Below the pieces are notes generated by a model, which was given only the letters and a program-made list of their open reading frames with translations, did no database searches and was not told the origin of the DNA. Positions 25,178 to 36,930 of a stretch of DNA of 64,000 nucleotides are shown here, one piece after another. Source of the stretch: Atopsyche davidsoni. Its lineage: Eukaryota > Arthropoda > Insecta > Trichoptera > Hydrobiosidae. How positions within the stretch are numbered: position 1 is the first letter of the stretch; each line of letters begins with the position of its first letter. The stretch is from NCBI GenBank assembly GCA_022113835.1, contig JAILWY010000006.1, positions 8,184,001 through 8,248,000 of the forward strand, written 5' to 3'. Both the position numbers and the translations under genes were made by a program.

Positions 25178-25425
25178 ATGGAAAAAAAAAAAAAGTAAAT
25201 TTCGTGTGTCGATTAAGCATTATTTTTTGCGTAAAAAAACCATCACCGAAACCAAGTTAAAGCTTGATAAATACTATGGGGACTCTGCTCCATCAATTCC
25301 AATGGTTAAGAAGTGGTTTTCTGAGTTTCTTTGTGGTCGTACCAGCACAATTGACGCCAAACGTTCAGGTCGCCCAAAAGAGGTCATCACGCCAGAAATT
25401 GTTGATAAATTGCATGGAATCCTCG
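25178..25425 (+). pseudogene. Mariner transposase N-terminal fragment (frameshifted, truncated)
   Basis: The frame from 25206 reads SIKHYFLRKKTITETKLKLD, then YYGDSAPSIPMVKKWFSEF, GRTSTIDAKRSGRPKEV and TPEIVDKLHGIL. These correspond to the two helix-turn-helix DNA-binding parts and the GRP(K)E linker of mariner transposases. The likely original start ATG at 25178 is followed by a 13-A run that throws the frame into a stop (TAA at 25196), so the gene is already broken there. The reading frame ends at the family A insertion near 25425. The whole DDD catalytic domain is absent. Confidence 0.85.
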
Positions 25426-25635
25426 TAATGATTAAGTACATTTTTTCAAATATTGAAAATTGATTAATGAAACTCTCATATCATCGTGATTTGTATGGGA
25501 ATTGAACCCACATCCCCAAGCATTCTTGGTCGATGCATTACCAATTATACCAACGAATCACTGGTACTTAGCAAGAATTTTTAACAATCATATCCTATAA
25601 GTGAAACAACGTACTTTTTATGCCAATTAAATATT
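25426..25635 (-). repeat. Repeat family A, copy 2 (truncated), inserted in a mariner remnant
   Basis: Similarity to copies 1 and 3 starts at TAATGATTAAG (25426), directly after the mariner reading frame breaks off. It runs through the left arm and the tRNA-like core (25488-25559), and stops near 25635, before the right inverted arm. No target duplication is visible, so this copy is truncated or was rearranged when the adjacent repeat B copy arrived. The tRNA-like core keeps the A box (TGGTATAATTGG) and a B box with one change (GGTTCAATTCC). Its anticodon-region hairpin is CCAAG/CTTGG. Confidence 0.7.
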
Positions 25636-25660
25636 GGACATGTTCATGGTTTTCTTACTT

Positions 25661-26005
25661 CATCTTCATTAATTGCCTCTCCTCAGAGGAGGTTGGCGAC
25701 CATTTCACTGAGCATATACTCATGCTAGGTTTTCTAAGGGGAAAATATAATAACATAGTGGGTCCCCGTGTCCTTTTACACCGCAGTTTTATAGTTAAAC
25801 GCGTATTGCTGCTGCCCAATAACATAATTATATAATTCTTTCCTTACAAAGCTCTGGCGATTAGTTCTGATACAGAAACAATAGCTGGAGCCTCTCCACG
25901 TACTTCCAGAGCACATCCCTCCACAGTCATTCTAAGTCCACTACTTCATTACCGATCCTTTACACACGCTCAGGGTACAGTATGGCAGCCATGCCCAAGC
26001 ATCAG
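25661..26005 (-). repeat. Repeat family B, copy 2
   Basis: Same block order as the 19.2-kb copy, beginning at the ATCTTCATTAATTGCC end and finishing with CACACGCTCAGGGTACAG and ATGGCAGCCATGC. It lies directly beside the truncated family A copy and is the last layer of the nested cluster that starts at 24379. Confidence 0.7.
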
Positions 26006-29000
26006 AATGGGGAGAGCGGGGAGGAAAGGATTCTTACAGCTAACTAAAAATAGATATTTTTTAGAAAACTAATTTCAACTATACGCATTTTGGCGAAATA
26101 TTTAGATGTGATTTAGACATGAATTCTAGCAATCCAAGATTAAATTTGTGTAAAAAATATATATTTACTGATTTAATATATATATTTTTTGTTTGATCTC
26201 AATAATATATGATTCAAATAAGTTCACAAAAAATTTTCATAACTCGACGAAATTTAATAATATTTTTATTAAGACTTTTTATATTTTCACTAATCATACA
26301 TTTTATTTTAAAACCCGATAAATTTATTGATATCCAATTTTTCTTTATAATATGTTCGAGATTACATCTAAAATACACCTCTACAGCTATCGCGACCAGA
26401 TATTAAATGAAGGTGAAATACGGAACAATTTATTAAAAAAAATTACGGATGAGTATTACAGAATGAGTAATTATTGTTTTTTGGATTATTGCATGTATGA
26501 GTCTAAAAGTCAAGTACGAATAGGTTTTTATAAATAAATACACATTAATGTAACAATTTTTGCTGTCGGTCTTTTGCGTGTGTGATTTAAGCGTTAATTT
26601 ATATTTAACGGCACCTCCAAATGCCGGAGGATCAGTCGATGTGTCGTCGCCGAAAACGAGGTAGAATTTAAACAGTACTTGTTATGTCTACAAGCACAAC
26701 AAAGCAGTTAAATTTACTTCCACGACGGGACGACTTTATGCCTGCATGGATAATTGCGCGTTCCGAATTCCTTGCTTTAATAGTCCGACATCGGAGAACC
26801 GAGACTCGAGATCACTTTATTGGTGGGAGCGAGTTTATTAATCTACGTTTCAAGGGGATAAACCTGTCAGTAAAACTACTAATAATACTTTGTGTGATAC
26901 ACCTTTATTTTTTAGAAGATATATTGCTGAATAAGACATAAACATTATAGAGTGCTTTCAAAATTTATCAGTTTATCACCGACCTCACACTGATATTAAA
27001 TTTAATTATTTTAAAGATTTTTTTGTGCAATGTTAGCAAGCAAATCAGTCGAATCTCGTTTTTATATATTCTCAAGTATTTTTAGTGCTATGCTTAACTG
27101 CATCCACGAAATTGCAAACACGCTCAGTTGCCACGATTTCCTACTTAGGAAGACTGCATCCGTCCTCTGTAGGTAGTTGCCGATGTTATTGTTCCAAACG
27201 CAACAATCCGCAATCCGCCAAATTGTATTCCCGTTGTTCGTTCCGATGACAATGGCGTATTAATGAAATTTCGACCAGCGGCGATTTATTTAAAGTCCGA
27301 CTCTGCTCTCGACAACATTTGCACGCGAATCCGAGTTGCTCAGCTGGGCGGCACGGCGGTAATGAATTCTACAACTAATTAGTAGGCATCACTGCCCCGG
27401 GCCTATTGGCCTATCTACGCCACTGCATATAGATCCATTTTATATTACCACCCAGTGATTTAATCACCCATTTTCAAAGTAAGGATAAATACACCCATAG
27501 ATTTTTAGTTTATATTTCTAATCCAATCACACATGAAACGACAAGAAAAATCTCGCCCAAATTACTCAGTTGATAAACAATACTACAACTACTATAATTA
27601 TTCGATTTTGCTGCCCCGGGGCTATTGGTCCATATAGATTCCAACACACAAACATGATACTACGATAATACAACATTTTTGTAAGTAATGTGTTTACACA
27701 TGAAACAAACAAATAAATTTTCATATATTTTGTTTTAGGGGTGGTTTTTGTACTCAGTAGTCAAACCCTCAGTAGCCATTATAACCCATTGTTCTTACAA
27801 ATTGATCTACTATGGCTATTCAACTGAGCGATAAGTGCAGAAACGATAAACCTGGTTTTGCCATTATCGAATAAAAATAAAACATATTTATATAAAATTT
27901 TATACACAACAAATCTGTATATGCTAAAAATGGGAATTTCTTGAATATGTAAAAATAATCATTGTATCAATGATATAAATATTAAAAAGTCGAAAATCAT
28001 TATTTGTCAACGTGTAAATATTTTTAATATACTACTCTACAAATAAATTTACTCTACAATTTTTCTAACGTCAATATTTTTGTAAGATTTAGATGTTGGC
28101 TTGGAATTTTTTTTTAAGAAATATTTTTTTCATATAAAATATTTTATGTACTTAGTGCCATATACAAATTTAGTTTAAAAAGTATAATCGACAAATGACT
28201 CTTTTAATACATAGAGCATGTATTATGTAGCATTTGTATTCTGTCACAAAATTACCCACAAATAATCAAAGATTATAAACACAAAGCACACACCGATTAG
28301 CAGACGAGCCGCGTAAACAGCTATTTATTTGCAGCTTAATTTAGAAAATAAACATTCAAATTAGCTACATTTCATTGTTCCGCAATGTTAATTCAAATTC
28401 CACAATTCCGGATTCAATATCAAAATAGCCGGCGTTTGTAATGTGAATTTTTAAAATTACGACAAATTAGCCCAAAAGCAGCGGCAATATAATTTTAATA
28501 AGCTACGCAGTAAAAACGACGCCACGCTTGTGAATCGAAACCGCGGGACTGTGCAAAAAGCGCTTTCCGCCCAAAAGCCTTTAAAAGCTCTAGGCCCGGC
28601 TTTTTCGCGGCCGGGTCAGAATTAAAACCGGGTTCAGCGCTGTTCCTGCATGCCGCAGGGGTAATCAAACAATAGCAATCCATTACGCGCTTTCATTGGG
28701 GATGTTTGGTCAAGTACTCAGCGCGCGCGGATCGTCAACATTTTATTGAAAATTATTCTAAAACTAAATATAAAAAAAAATATATATTTATTAACGCATT
28801 CTGCCCATTGAAAATTATCACATTTATTTATTATTAAATTATGACATACCTATCATACATAACACCGAAAAATTTCTTAGAATTTGGAACCGCTGACGGT
28901 GAATTTCATCCGACATGTTTGCCGACATACCCAGTGGGACACGCGAATTCCAATTCGCACACAAAAAAGGCACAACGCCCCAAGCGTCAGCTGATCCCTC

Positions 29001-30121
29001 GCGAAGCACTGATCCTTAATGCTCGCGACGTCGACCGTACAAATTGCACTGCCATGAAACAGGTAATTACGGACTATTATCCCGTGAGCTCGCGCCGCGC
29101 GGCCACGGCTGCAAAGGCCCAAGAGGGTGCGAACGTCAGACGAAAGTGAGCTGTAATGCGCCGCTATAAAAGTGCATTTTGTTCTGTGATTGTTGCGTGT
29201 ATTAAGGGCTATTGTTGCTCGTGTATACTCAATACTCAACAGCCAGGATTTTCCGCGAAATGTTTTCCAGTGGTTTTTAATATTGTGTGTTCACAATATA
29301 CATCCGATCGTAATAATATGTGGCGTAAAAATAAAAAGAAAACACTGCCAAGAAACAGCCTCCGTCGATACCGTAAATTGTTTTTTTGCAAATATTTTTG
29401 ATGTAACGCATTCAATAAGCGAAAATGAAACTCGTCACTTTTTAAAAATGAAACTCGCACCCCATAATCGTAGCTTCCTTCCCCCTGCACCCTCACAGCT
29501 GAAATATTGAAATTTCAATTATGTAACAATTTAGCCGGCAGGATATTGGGTATATTTGCGAAGCGCACCTAACGTTTATTTTTTGCAGCGAAATAAAGGG
29601 ATCGGGATGCACCGGGGAGGGTGTGGGGGAGCGATCGCAAATTGATCGGACGCCTCCCCCGCTCTGGGGGCTGTTGGAGAGTGAAACATAACGGACAGGG
29701 ACGAGAGTTACTTTTGTGTGAACTGTTCTGCATTGATGACTGATCAGTTTAGCTTGTGATATTTTTTTTATTTTTACTCGGTGGGAAATTGGTCATAAAA
29801 AAAAAAATATTTTAAGATTATTTATTTTTCTTTCTTACAGGGTGGGGTTTGTTTTTGTATCATCTATATACAATTCTTGAGCCGTCTACATGCGATTAGC
29901 TAACCAATAAGAGTTATCTGTTTTCTTTTTAACCAAGCTACCTTTATGGTAATTACCGGTCGGTTGTGATTCACTTATTGTTGCAGGCTGCTCATACATA
30001 TCAATCGATTACTCGATTTATAATTTTAAACTATTTATTTAAGTACCAATTAGGATTAGCCAGCATTTCCGAGTCAAACCCATTAAAATTTATTTATTTA
30101 ATAGTTTTATTAATTATCTTA
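26006..30121. other. Non-coding DNA with GC patches
   Basis: GC-rich patches at 27290-27360, 28510-28740, 28970-29160 and 29590-29690. Long frames around 28.8-29.2 kb exist on both strands at once and match no family, so they are not called as genes. Confidence 0.4.
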
Positions 30122-30190
30122 TTCTTCAAGTGCTTCTACTCCTAGGAGGTTGGTAAGCATTTCACTGAATACATATTTATCCTATTAGGC
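30122..30190 (-). repeat. Repeat family B, short degenerate fragment
   Basis: Only the AGTGCTTCTAC-AGGAGGTTGGTAAGC-ATTTCACTGAATACAT end of the family is recognisable, with several substitutions relative to the longer copies. Confidence 0.5.
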
Positions 30191-32192
30191 TGTACTTCCA
30201 ATTTTTTATCACTGGCGTAAATTCCGCATCTATGTGAGTTTCCTCCATCTAATGCTCTTTTTTCTTTCGAGTTTTTTGGACTATCAGCTGTAGTAGGCCA
30301 TATTTTTTGTTTCGAAAAATATGGCTAAAAAAACCCTACGCTTTTTTACGATCGTCAGTAGTTTTAAGTATAATTCTTTATACTAAAATTAATATTTGAT
30401 AGAATTTTAAATAATCTATTCCCTTACCAGTGCTGAATCCGTTGGACTCTGGCATCAAATGACGTTTATGGTTTGACAAATCCCTGCTGCACCGCTGCGA
30501 GAGATCAGGAATCCGGGACGAAAACCGCACCAGCGATTTATCGCCCCCACTTGCTCAAATATGTCGATCGGCATGTCCTGTCCAAATAAATGCTTGTATA
30601 ATAACACATATTTTCAAAAAATCCTTTTATTTGTGACAGCTATCCCGAAACACGACGCTTCAATGATTTCAAAATATTTTTTTGTCTCTAAATATCTTTT
30701 TATCGCGCTGCGCAGAAAATTTGTTGGCGTAGTACAATAAAGATGAACATGTTGTTTTGTTGAACAAGAATACTTTGGGCATGCTGAAGAAAGCCTCTGC
30801 CGCGGCTGACGGTCAGCCAGTAACAAAAACCTACGTACAGAATTATACAATTTGATAACCAGCTGTTGTATTATTATAAATACATACCACATAAGGGCTT
30901 CAAAAGGCCCAAGCTGAAAAATATTTTTTTAGTTATATTTGTTAAGCTCCGCGGAAGCCTTCAATTAAAAATTCATTCAGTCACGTGAATAAACACTGTT
31001 TAAATTTTCAATATTCGTTTTAAATATATTTACGTCGCTGTGCAATTTTCCGCCCGGAGAGAATTATCATTTTTAATCCCCATCAACCCGTTTCACAAAT
31101 TCGCAATAAGCTTTGGAATTATGAATGCATACTTAAAACTAAATATCACTGTTTAATTATTATCCTGCGGCGCGACTGTGCGCCATCGCCCCTCTGCCAT
31201 AGAGGTCATTCCTGATTGCATATTTAGCACGTGATTTGTAGCCCAATAAAGCCGGGCCTGTCGCGGACATGTTTGTATGATGTAATACCATAGGACTGAA
31301 TTCAGTGAATTATAGAAATCATTATTTCTATGATTATTATATTTAATTGTAGTTCACGAGATTGGCTGAAAAACTAGTGAGACCATGCTTTTTTCAGGCA
31401 TGCCTGAAAAAAGCAATTTATTTCAAAATCGTACTACGCAATTGGACGTATGGATCTCTTTGTATTTATGTGAAATACTTAACTTTAATTTATATGGATT
31501 TGATAAGTTTTCTGAAACAAAATTAACACTAATATTAAGTATGGTTTAACTGCGATGATAATTTTCATTTTATTCAAAACATCAAAAGTAATTTATATTT
31601 TTTATTGAAAACCTTGAACAATGCGTCTATAATATTTCTTCTTAATAACCTTAGTATTAGCAATGTAACTCTTCGACAATTTAAGAGATTCGATAATCTA
31701 AGGACTTTTAAAGTGTACTGAGACTGAATAGCTGAAAAAAAAAAACCATTAGGCAGCATAACACTCAAAAATATATCAAAACGACCTTTAGCATGCTTTC
31801 CCGAAATTTTAGTGACATTTAAAAAAATAAATAATATTAAAAATATGCTTTGTTGTCTTGTTTTATGTATGATTTTAAATTGCTAAATTGAGTTGTGAAT
31901 CCGGAGTTCTAAATATTAAAAATCATATTCACGTCCAAAAGACCCAAAAATTATTTTCGGATGTGATCTGTCATTGTAAATGTTTCCTCAATTTTGTATC
32001 CATTTATATTTTAAAATATCGAGCAACGACCAACGAATTTTGGAAACGGCTGTGAGTCACCCATTGCTTTCCATTATATTATCATTTTCCGAATTCGATT
32101 CCCCAGCGAGCGCATGTTCTCAAACTGTGAGCCGCGATATCGTAAATCACTCTCAGAGTGAGCGCAGCCACCGCATACACTGGTTCTAAAAC
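30191..32192. other. AT-rich non-coding DNA
   Basis: Contains the 28-bp palindrome at 31387 and a mild GC patch at 31160-31270. No gene. Confidence 0.4.
31387..31414. repeat. Perfect 28-bp palindrome without a loop
   Basis: GCTTTTTTCAGGCA is followed immediately by its exact reverse complement TGCCTGAAAAAAGC. It has the shape of a cruciform or dimer-binding site. No neighbouring gene explains it. Confidence 0.7.
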
Positions 32193-32206
32193 TGTAAATA
32201 TTATTG

Positions 32207-32528
32207 ATAATGATTAAGTACATTTCTTCAAATATTCAAAATTGATTAAAGAATCTCTCATATCATCGTGATTTTTGTGGGATTTGAACCCACATCCCCA
32301 AACTTACTTGGCCGGTGCATTATCAATTATACCAACGAATCACTGGTACTAAGCAATAATTTTTAACAATCATATCCTATAAACAAAACAACGTACTTAT
32401 TGTACCAATTAAATATTCTTTAATCAATTTTAAATATTTGAAAAAATGAGCTTAATCATTATCAATCAATCAAACCTGTATAGGCAAAATCGTACTTCCT
32501 GTGAGACGGTCCTCACAAAAATCAATAA
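32207..32528 (-). repeat. Repeat family A, copy 3: longest copy, with target duplication
   Basis: This 322-bp unit is bounded by identical 14-bp direct repeats TGTAAATATTATTG at 32193-32206 and 32529-32542. It contains the left arm, the tRNA-like core (32270-32341, minus strand), a middle segment shared with copy 2, a right arm ending GTACTTAATC-type at about 32468 (one base differs from copy 1), and the 60-bp terminal segment with the GTGAGACGGTC hairpin. It carries an insertion or retention of about 40 bp relative to copy 1 between core and right arm. The acceptor 3' strand has drifted (two mismatches), while A and B boxes remain intact. Confidence 0.75.
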
Positions 32529-32542
32529 TGTAAATATTATTG

Positions 32543-35500
32543 TTTATTTTTTGTAGTATAATCAAAGTCTATGTTTTTGTAAATCACTTGCTATTTAAAA
32601 ATTTCATTTGTAACTTATGCTTTTTGATTTGAAATTGATATTTTTCAAAATTTTTTATGATAAAATATTATTTACTTTTTACAAACGAGTCTACACAAAA
32701 AAATAGTAGAATAATTATATAATTACTTTGGAAATAGTCTTTTTTTGGAAAAAAAAAATTATTATATTAATAATTATTTTTTCATGTTAAGTCTGACTCG
32801 AATATACTCTCACTGTGCCAAATAATAATATTAGGTATTAGAATATCAAAAACAATTTTTTTTAAATAATTAAATAATATCCGAATGTTTTAGGAAGCTC
32901 TGTATTTCTAGTGTATCTATCACTACATAGCGTGTGTTATGATAGGTAACACGTTAAACTCACTAATTGAACAGACCACTATCAGCCCTGTATAGGTACC
33001 ATCGTACGGCTCCGAATGCAAACACGAACCGACGCCACACTGTACATTCACTGCTTGTTGGTTAGGCTCTACCTCCCTCTCCCTCTCTCTCTATTGGCTG
33101 TTGGACACTCGTTATTATTTTTTACGTGAGTGAGTTTGAAGCCATGTATTTTTTGTCAATTGGAAATATAGATGCGTTTAATTGTGAATAACAGAAAGGA
33201 GTAATCAAATAAAACTCAATGTAGATAAAAACAAATTTCGGTAGTTTTATATTTATATTCATAAATAATATTATTTTCCAAATGGTTGTTTATCTGATCC
33301 ATGATTAATTAGTGTTGTGGTTGGTCATTAATTATGCTCTTACTATATTGTTTAAAAACATTTATTGGATGTACAATTTTACACTTGTGCAGATACCACC
33401 AACCAAATATTACATACAATCCTCGAATAGACGATCCATTCGTTTTTACTTTGAAACTAACCTTTTCATCACAGTTCAGTATTTGCTAAACGTATTAATG
33501 TTATTTATAAATAACGTATCATATTTTTGAAATAGTTTTCGTTTAAATATAATAAAGATAATTTCAATAGAAATAAAAATGATATTATTTTTTCAGGTCT
33601 TGAAACAAATTTAGATAAGAAAATTTACTATACACTCGATTACAATGCGTTGTTGTTCTAGAATTATTTTTTTTTTAGTTTTTTTTATTGAGTGTAAGTT
33701 TAATTAAATACCACTACGCCACTGGATTCCGGTAGCCGCTACTCACACACAGAGCTAAAATAACCCTTCACTGCCGGGGCGGAGCAGACCGCGGACGGGA
33801 GCGCACAATCCACAATGTCGACTCATTCACTCGGCACGGAATCAAAGGAGTTGTCTAATTTGTGTTTAGCTGCCCCGGGAATCAATACGGGCTGAATCCT
33901 CCGCATGCCTCATCGGAGTCAAGGGATGAACTGCTCTCCGGCCGCCGCGAGCGCAGCCCTTAACTCCAGTACCGGGGCTAGGGGTGGGTTCATCTATAAA
34001 TCTATATACCAAAAAAAATATTTTACTTCTTGGAGTAAATTTGGTATCCTGTGTAGATTCCTTTAAGATTTTTAGTTTTGATAATATATTGAGTGTCATT
34101 GATTCAAGCAAAACCCCAACAGTTAAAAGCCTCATTACATTAGAAAAAAATTATTTAATTTTTGATGTAATGATTATTTGCTATATAAAATGTATCAGGC
34201 GTGTGAATTTTGAGAAATTTTGTGACTTGGAGAACAACTTGATATCAATATCACAAACAGTATGTTGTCAATAAACCAAGGCTTAAAATAACAATCCCCT
34301 TCAAAATGTATCCTTTGTTCCTCCATAACAACAACAAACTTCTATTGCCTTTGTTGTTGTTCCCGAAAATTGTTTCAAGGTCATCCGCATTGTTCACGAA
34401 CTTAAAACCGAGCAACGTCCAACTCTATATATTAATTTTTAGAAATTAATATCTTTATTTGTAGTTCTATTTAAAAAAAAAACTACTAACCACTTCGTAG
34501 TAGTGCAAACGTTATTTTATACTATTCCCATCAATTAGTTGATTTTAGCGTGAAGGTAGCTTCTGCATTTTTTTATTTATATATAATTGACTCATTTAAA
34601 TATTTGTATAATACATATACTGATTATTAAATATATAATAAAAAAACTGTCTTTACTAAATGAGCATGTTTGGTCTGGACAGATGACATAAAAAAATATT
34701 GGCGTATTTAGACACAATGTTATTTTTATCACACTGTATAAAAAAAATGTTAAATGGGATTTCATTTACACAGAAATTTCCTTTTTCTGTTAATAAAAGA
34801 AATAAATTGGATAAATAAGTACAAGTATCTTTTTTACATTGAAAATGGAGTTCAACCGAATTTTCTTCAAGTTAAATAATTAATTTTGCTTGTTGAAACG
34901 ATAGGCTTTCAGAAAATAGAAATATCAATCGTATTTAACAAGCCTAAATAAATTACGAAGAATCGGCATATCAAGTAAAACTAGTCTGAGTTAGTGATAG
35001 TTAGGTTTAGGTTATTTAGTTTTTAGTCGAATCCCAAAAACTCTAAATATTTTTTTTCGATGTCACAAATAAAAATAAATCGCAATCTTAAGAGCTTTAA
35101 CTCAAAGCCGTGACAAAAGTACAACCTTAAGTATTTTTTTTGTGTTGTATAGTAAAAGTGAGCTTTTATATGGTATAAAAGTATAAAAGCCATTTATTTT
35201 AATGTAATTAAATATATATTATTTTCTCAGGATTCTCAGCTGTAGATAACTTACATATGATTTCGAACTGAAAGCTATGTTTAAAGATAAAGCTTCTTGT
35301 TATAAGAGGTTAGCATGGCCACGAGATCCCAGGTATGAATCTGAGAGATACAATTAGTTTTTTCAGTTTTTCTTTTTAACATTGTTTAAATCATCAATAG
35401 TCTTGGGTTTAGAGAGAATAAGCCCTGTAATAAAAATCCAAAAAACAGGACAAATGTCGAAGTCGTATCAAGTTGCACACTGTTTCCTAACATTCGACAC

Positions 35501-36362
35501 TCTGAAATTATTTGTCATACTCATTGTTTTAGGTTATCTGAGGTCGGGTGTCTACTTCACGTGGGATAAAGATAATAAAATAGTTGTTGTCGTGAAGTTG
35601 AAATGAGTAATTAATAGCTTGAGAATGTGTTACGTTAAGTGGTACAACTGACAAGTATGTTATTATAACATGTCCGTTGTTGATACTTTCCTCGTCGATA
35701 TGGATACTTGGCACGCCTGCTGACGGCGCATTTGTGTGCGACACCAGCCGGCTGTCAGCGACCGTGGAGAAAGTCACAAGAATTGAGGAACCAACCCACA
35801 AACGACAGAATAAATCTACCAAACCGTGGCAGGTCGCCATAATAGCCACAGCGTCTGTAAAATACTCTTAAACTAATTAACCAAAGCTAAAAGTAATCAA
35901 TCAAATTAGCTTTAAATAATGTATTATTTGCATACAGTTTTATATAAGTTCATGTTTATTTTTAGGACGTATTCAGAAATAAACACAGTTGTGCATTTAA
36001 ATACAAACTTTACTCAAGAGCTATTTTTATACAAAATTTTCTAGTTTTTTATAAAAAAAATAATCGTAAGTTTTTAAAAACTGTATAAATGATTATATTT
36101 TTATGTATTGCAATATTGCTAAATGTAAAACCAAAGGTAGTTAATATCGAGGTTTTAAGAGATCTCATCGAAAAACATGCAGTTTGGTGCTTCATACTTG
36201 GCTTTTGGTAAACAATAAAAATACACGAATATGTTTGGTTACATTCCATTGCAGAAGATGTAAGAGAGAAAGAAGAGATAACAAATCAATAATTAAATAT
36301 AATTGAAATCAAAAATTTTATAACTGTCATGAAATTCAAAAGATGTAATACACTGATATAAG
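32543..36362. other. AT-rich non-coding DNA with a GC patch at 33.7-34.0 kb
   Basis: GC-rich 33725-33985 (CCGGGGCGGAGCAGACCGCG). A short CT-rich tract at 33070-33093. A 64-codon frame at 35677-35871 looks protein-like over its second half but lacks a clear acceptor and is not called. Confidence 0.4.
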
Positions 36363-36845
36363 TTAAGGGTCTAGGTCCCAAAATCGAGTCTATTGATAAT
36401 TTTCTAGTCCGTTTTGCGAAAAATTGACTGCCGCAATCAAAAAAAATTAAATGCAAAAAGTTTGATACATCCCCCCTTCCGAACAGAATATATTTTTATT
36501 TCTCATAAATTTACTATTAATATGATAAATATGTGTTTTTCCGATTGAAGTTTAGGAATTTGGAGATTCGTCATGTCCCTTTTACAAGTGTCCTAAACAT
36601 TTAAAAGTCTTTTTTTAAATTGGAATTAAAAGATTAAATATAAAGCCTGTGCGATATATTATTTCAAGTCGTCATTTTATCCAATTTTTCAACATCTTCA
36701 AGATTTTATTTTACCCTGTAAATGGACGTTAATTAAATAATAAAAAAACAGATATATATATATAATTCATAGTTTTCTCAATACTCTGTAAAAAAAATCA
36801 ACATAGCATTAATTAAATTAATTAAATGATTTCGCCAGGTAATGG
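36363..36845 (-). mobile_element. Repeat family D, copy 2 (inverted, one end lost)
   Basis: This starts TTAAGGGTCTAGG at 36363 and runs as the reverse complement of the copy at 4.3 kb, through shared blocks such as CGAATCTCCAAATTCC, TTTAGGACTCT and CTGGCGAAATCG (as read on the minus strand). The distal TTAA end is not preserved. A further fragment with TTTAGGACTCTTGGA, in the same sense as copy 1, follows at about 36880-36930, giving a partial inverted pair. Confidence 0.55.
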
Positions 36846-36930
36846 ACTGCCTCTGGTGTCTGGTTGGCACACACGTTTTAAAAGACTTTTAAATATTTAG
36901 GACTCTTGGAAAGGGGACGCGATAAGCTGG

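Larger units (their letters stand above)
24379..25425 (+). mobile_element. Mariner-like element, 5' half, interrupted by a piggyBac-like element
   Basis: ACGAGGGTGGTTTGATAAGT at 24379 resembles a mariner-type terminal repeat. After 62 bp it is cut by a TTAA-bounded piggyBac-like element (24441-25087). The leader then resumes (25088-25177) into a transposase start at 25178. The two leader pieces add to about 152 bp, a plausible mariner 5' UTR. The 3' half is missing, cut off where repeat A copy 2 begins. The identification of the terminal repeat is inference; the transposase fragment is clear. Confidence 0.55.

Noticed and set aside
28841..29239. Frames of 102 and 120 codons on opposite strands
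   Set aside because: Overlapping frames on both strands in a GC-rich patch, no recognised domain and no splice-bounded structure.
35677..35871. Protein-like frame ending at a CAG|GT site
   Set aside because: No convincing acceptor, a competing frame on the opposite strand, and no recognisable family.
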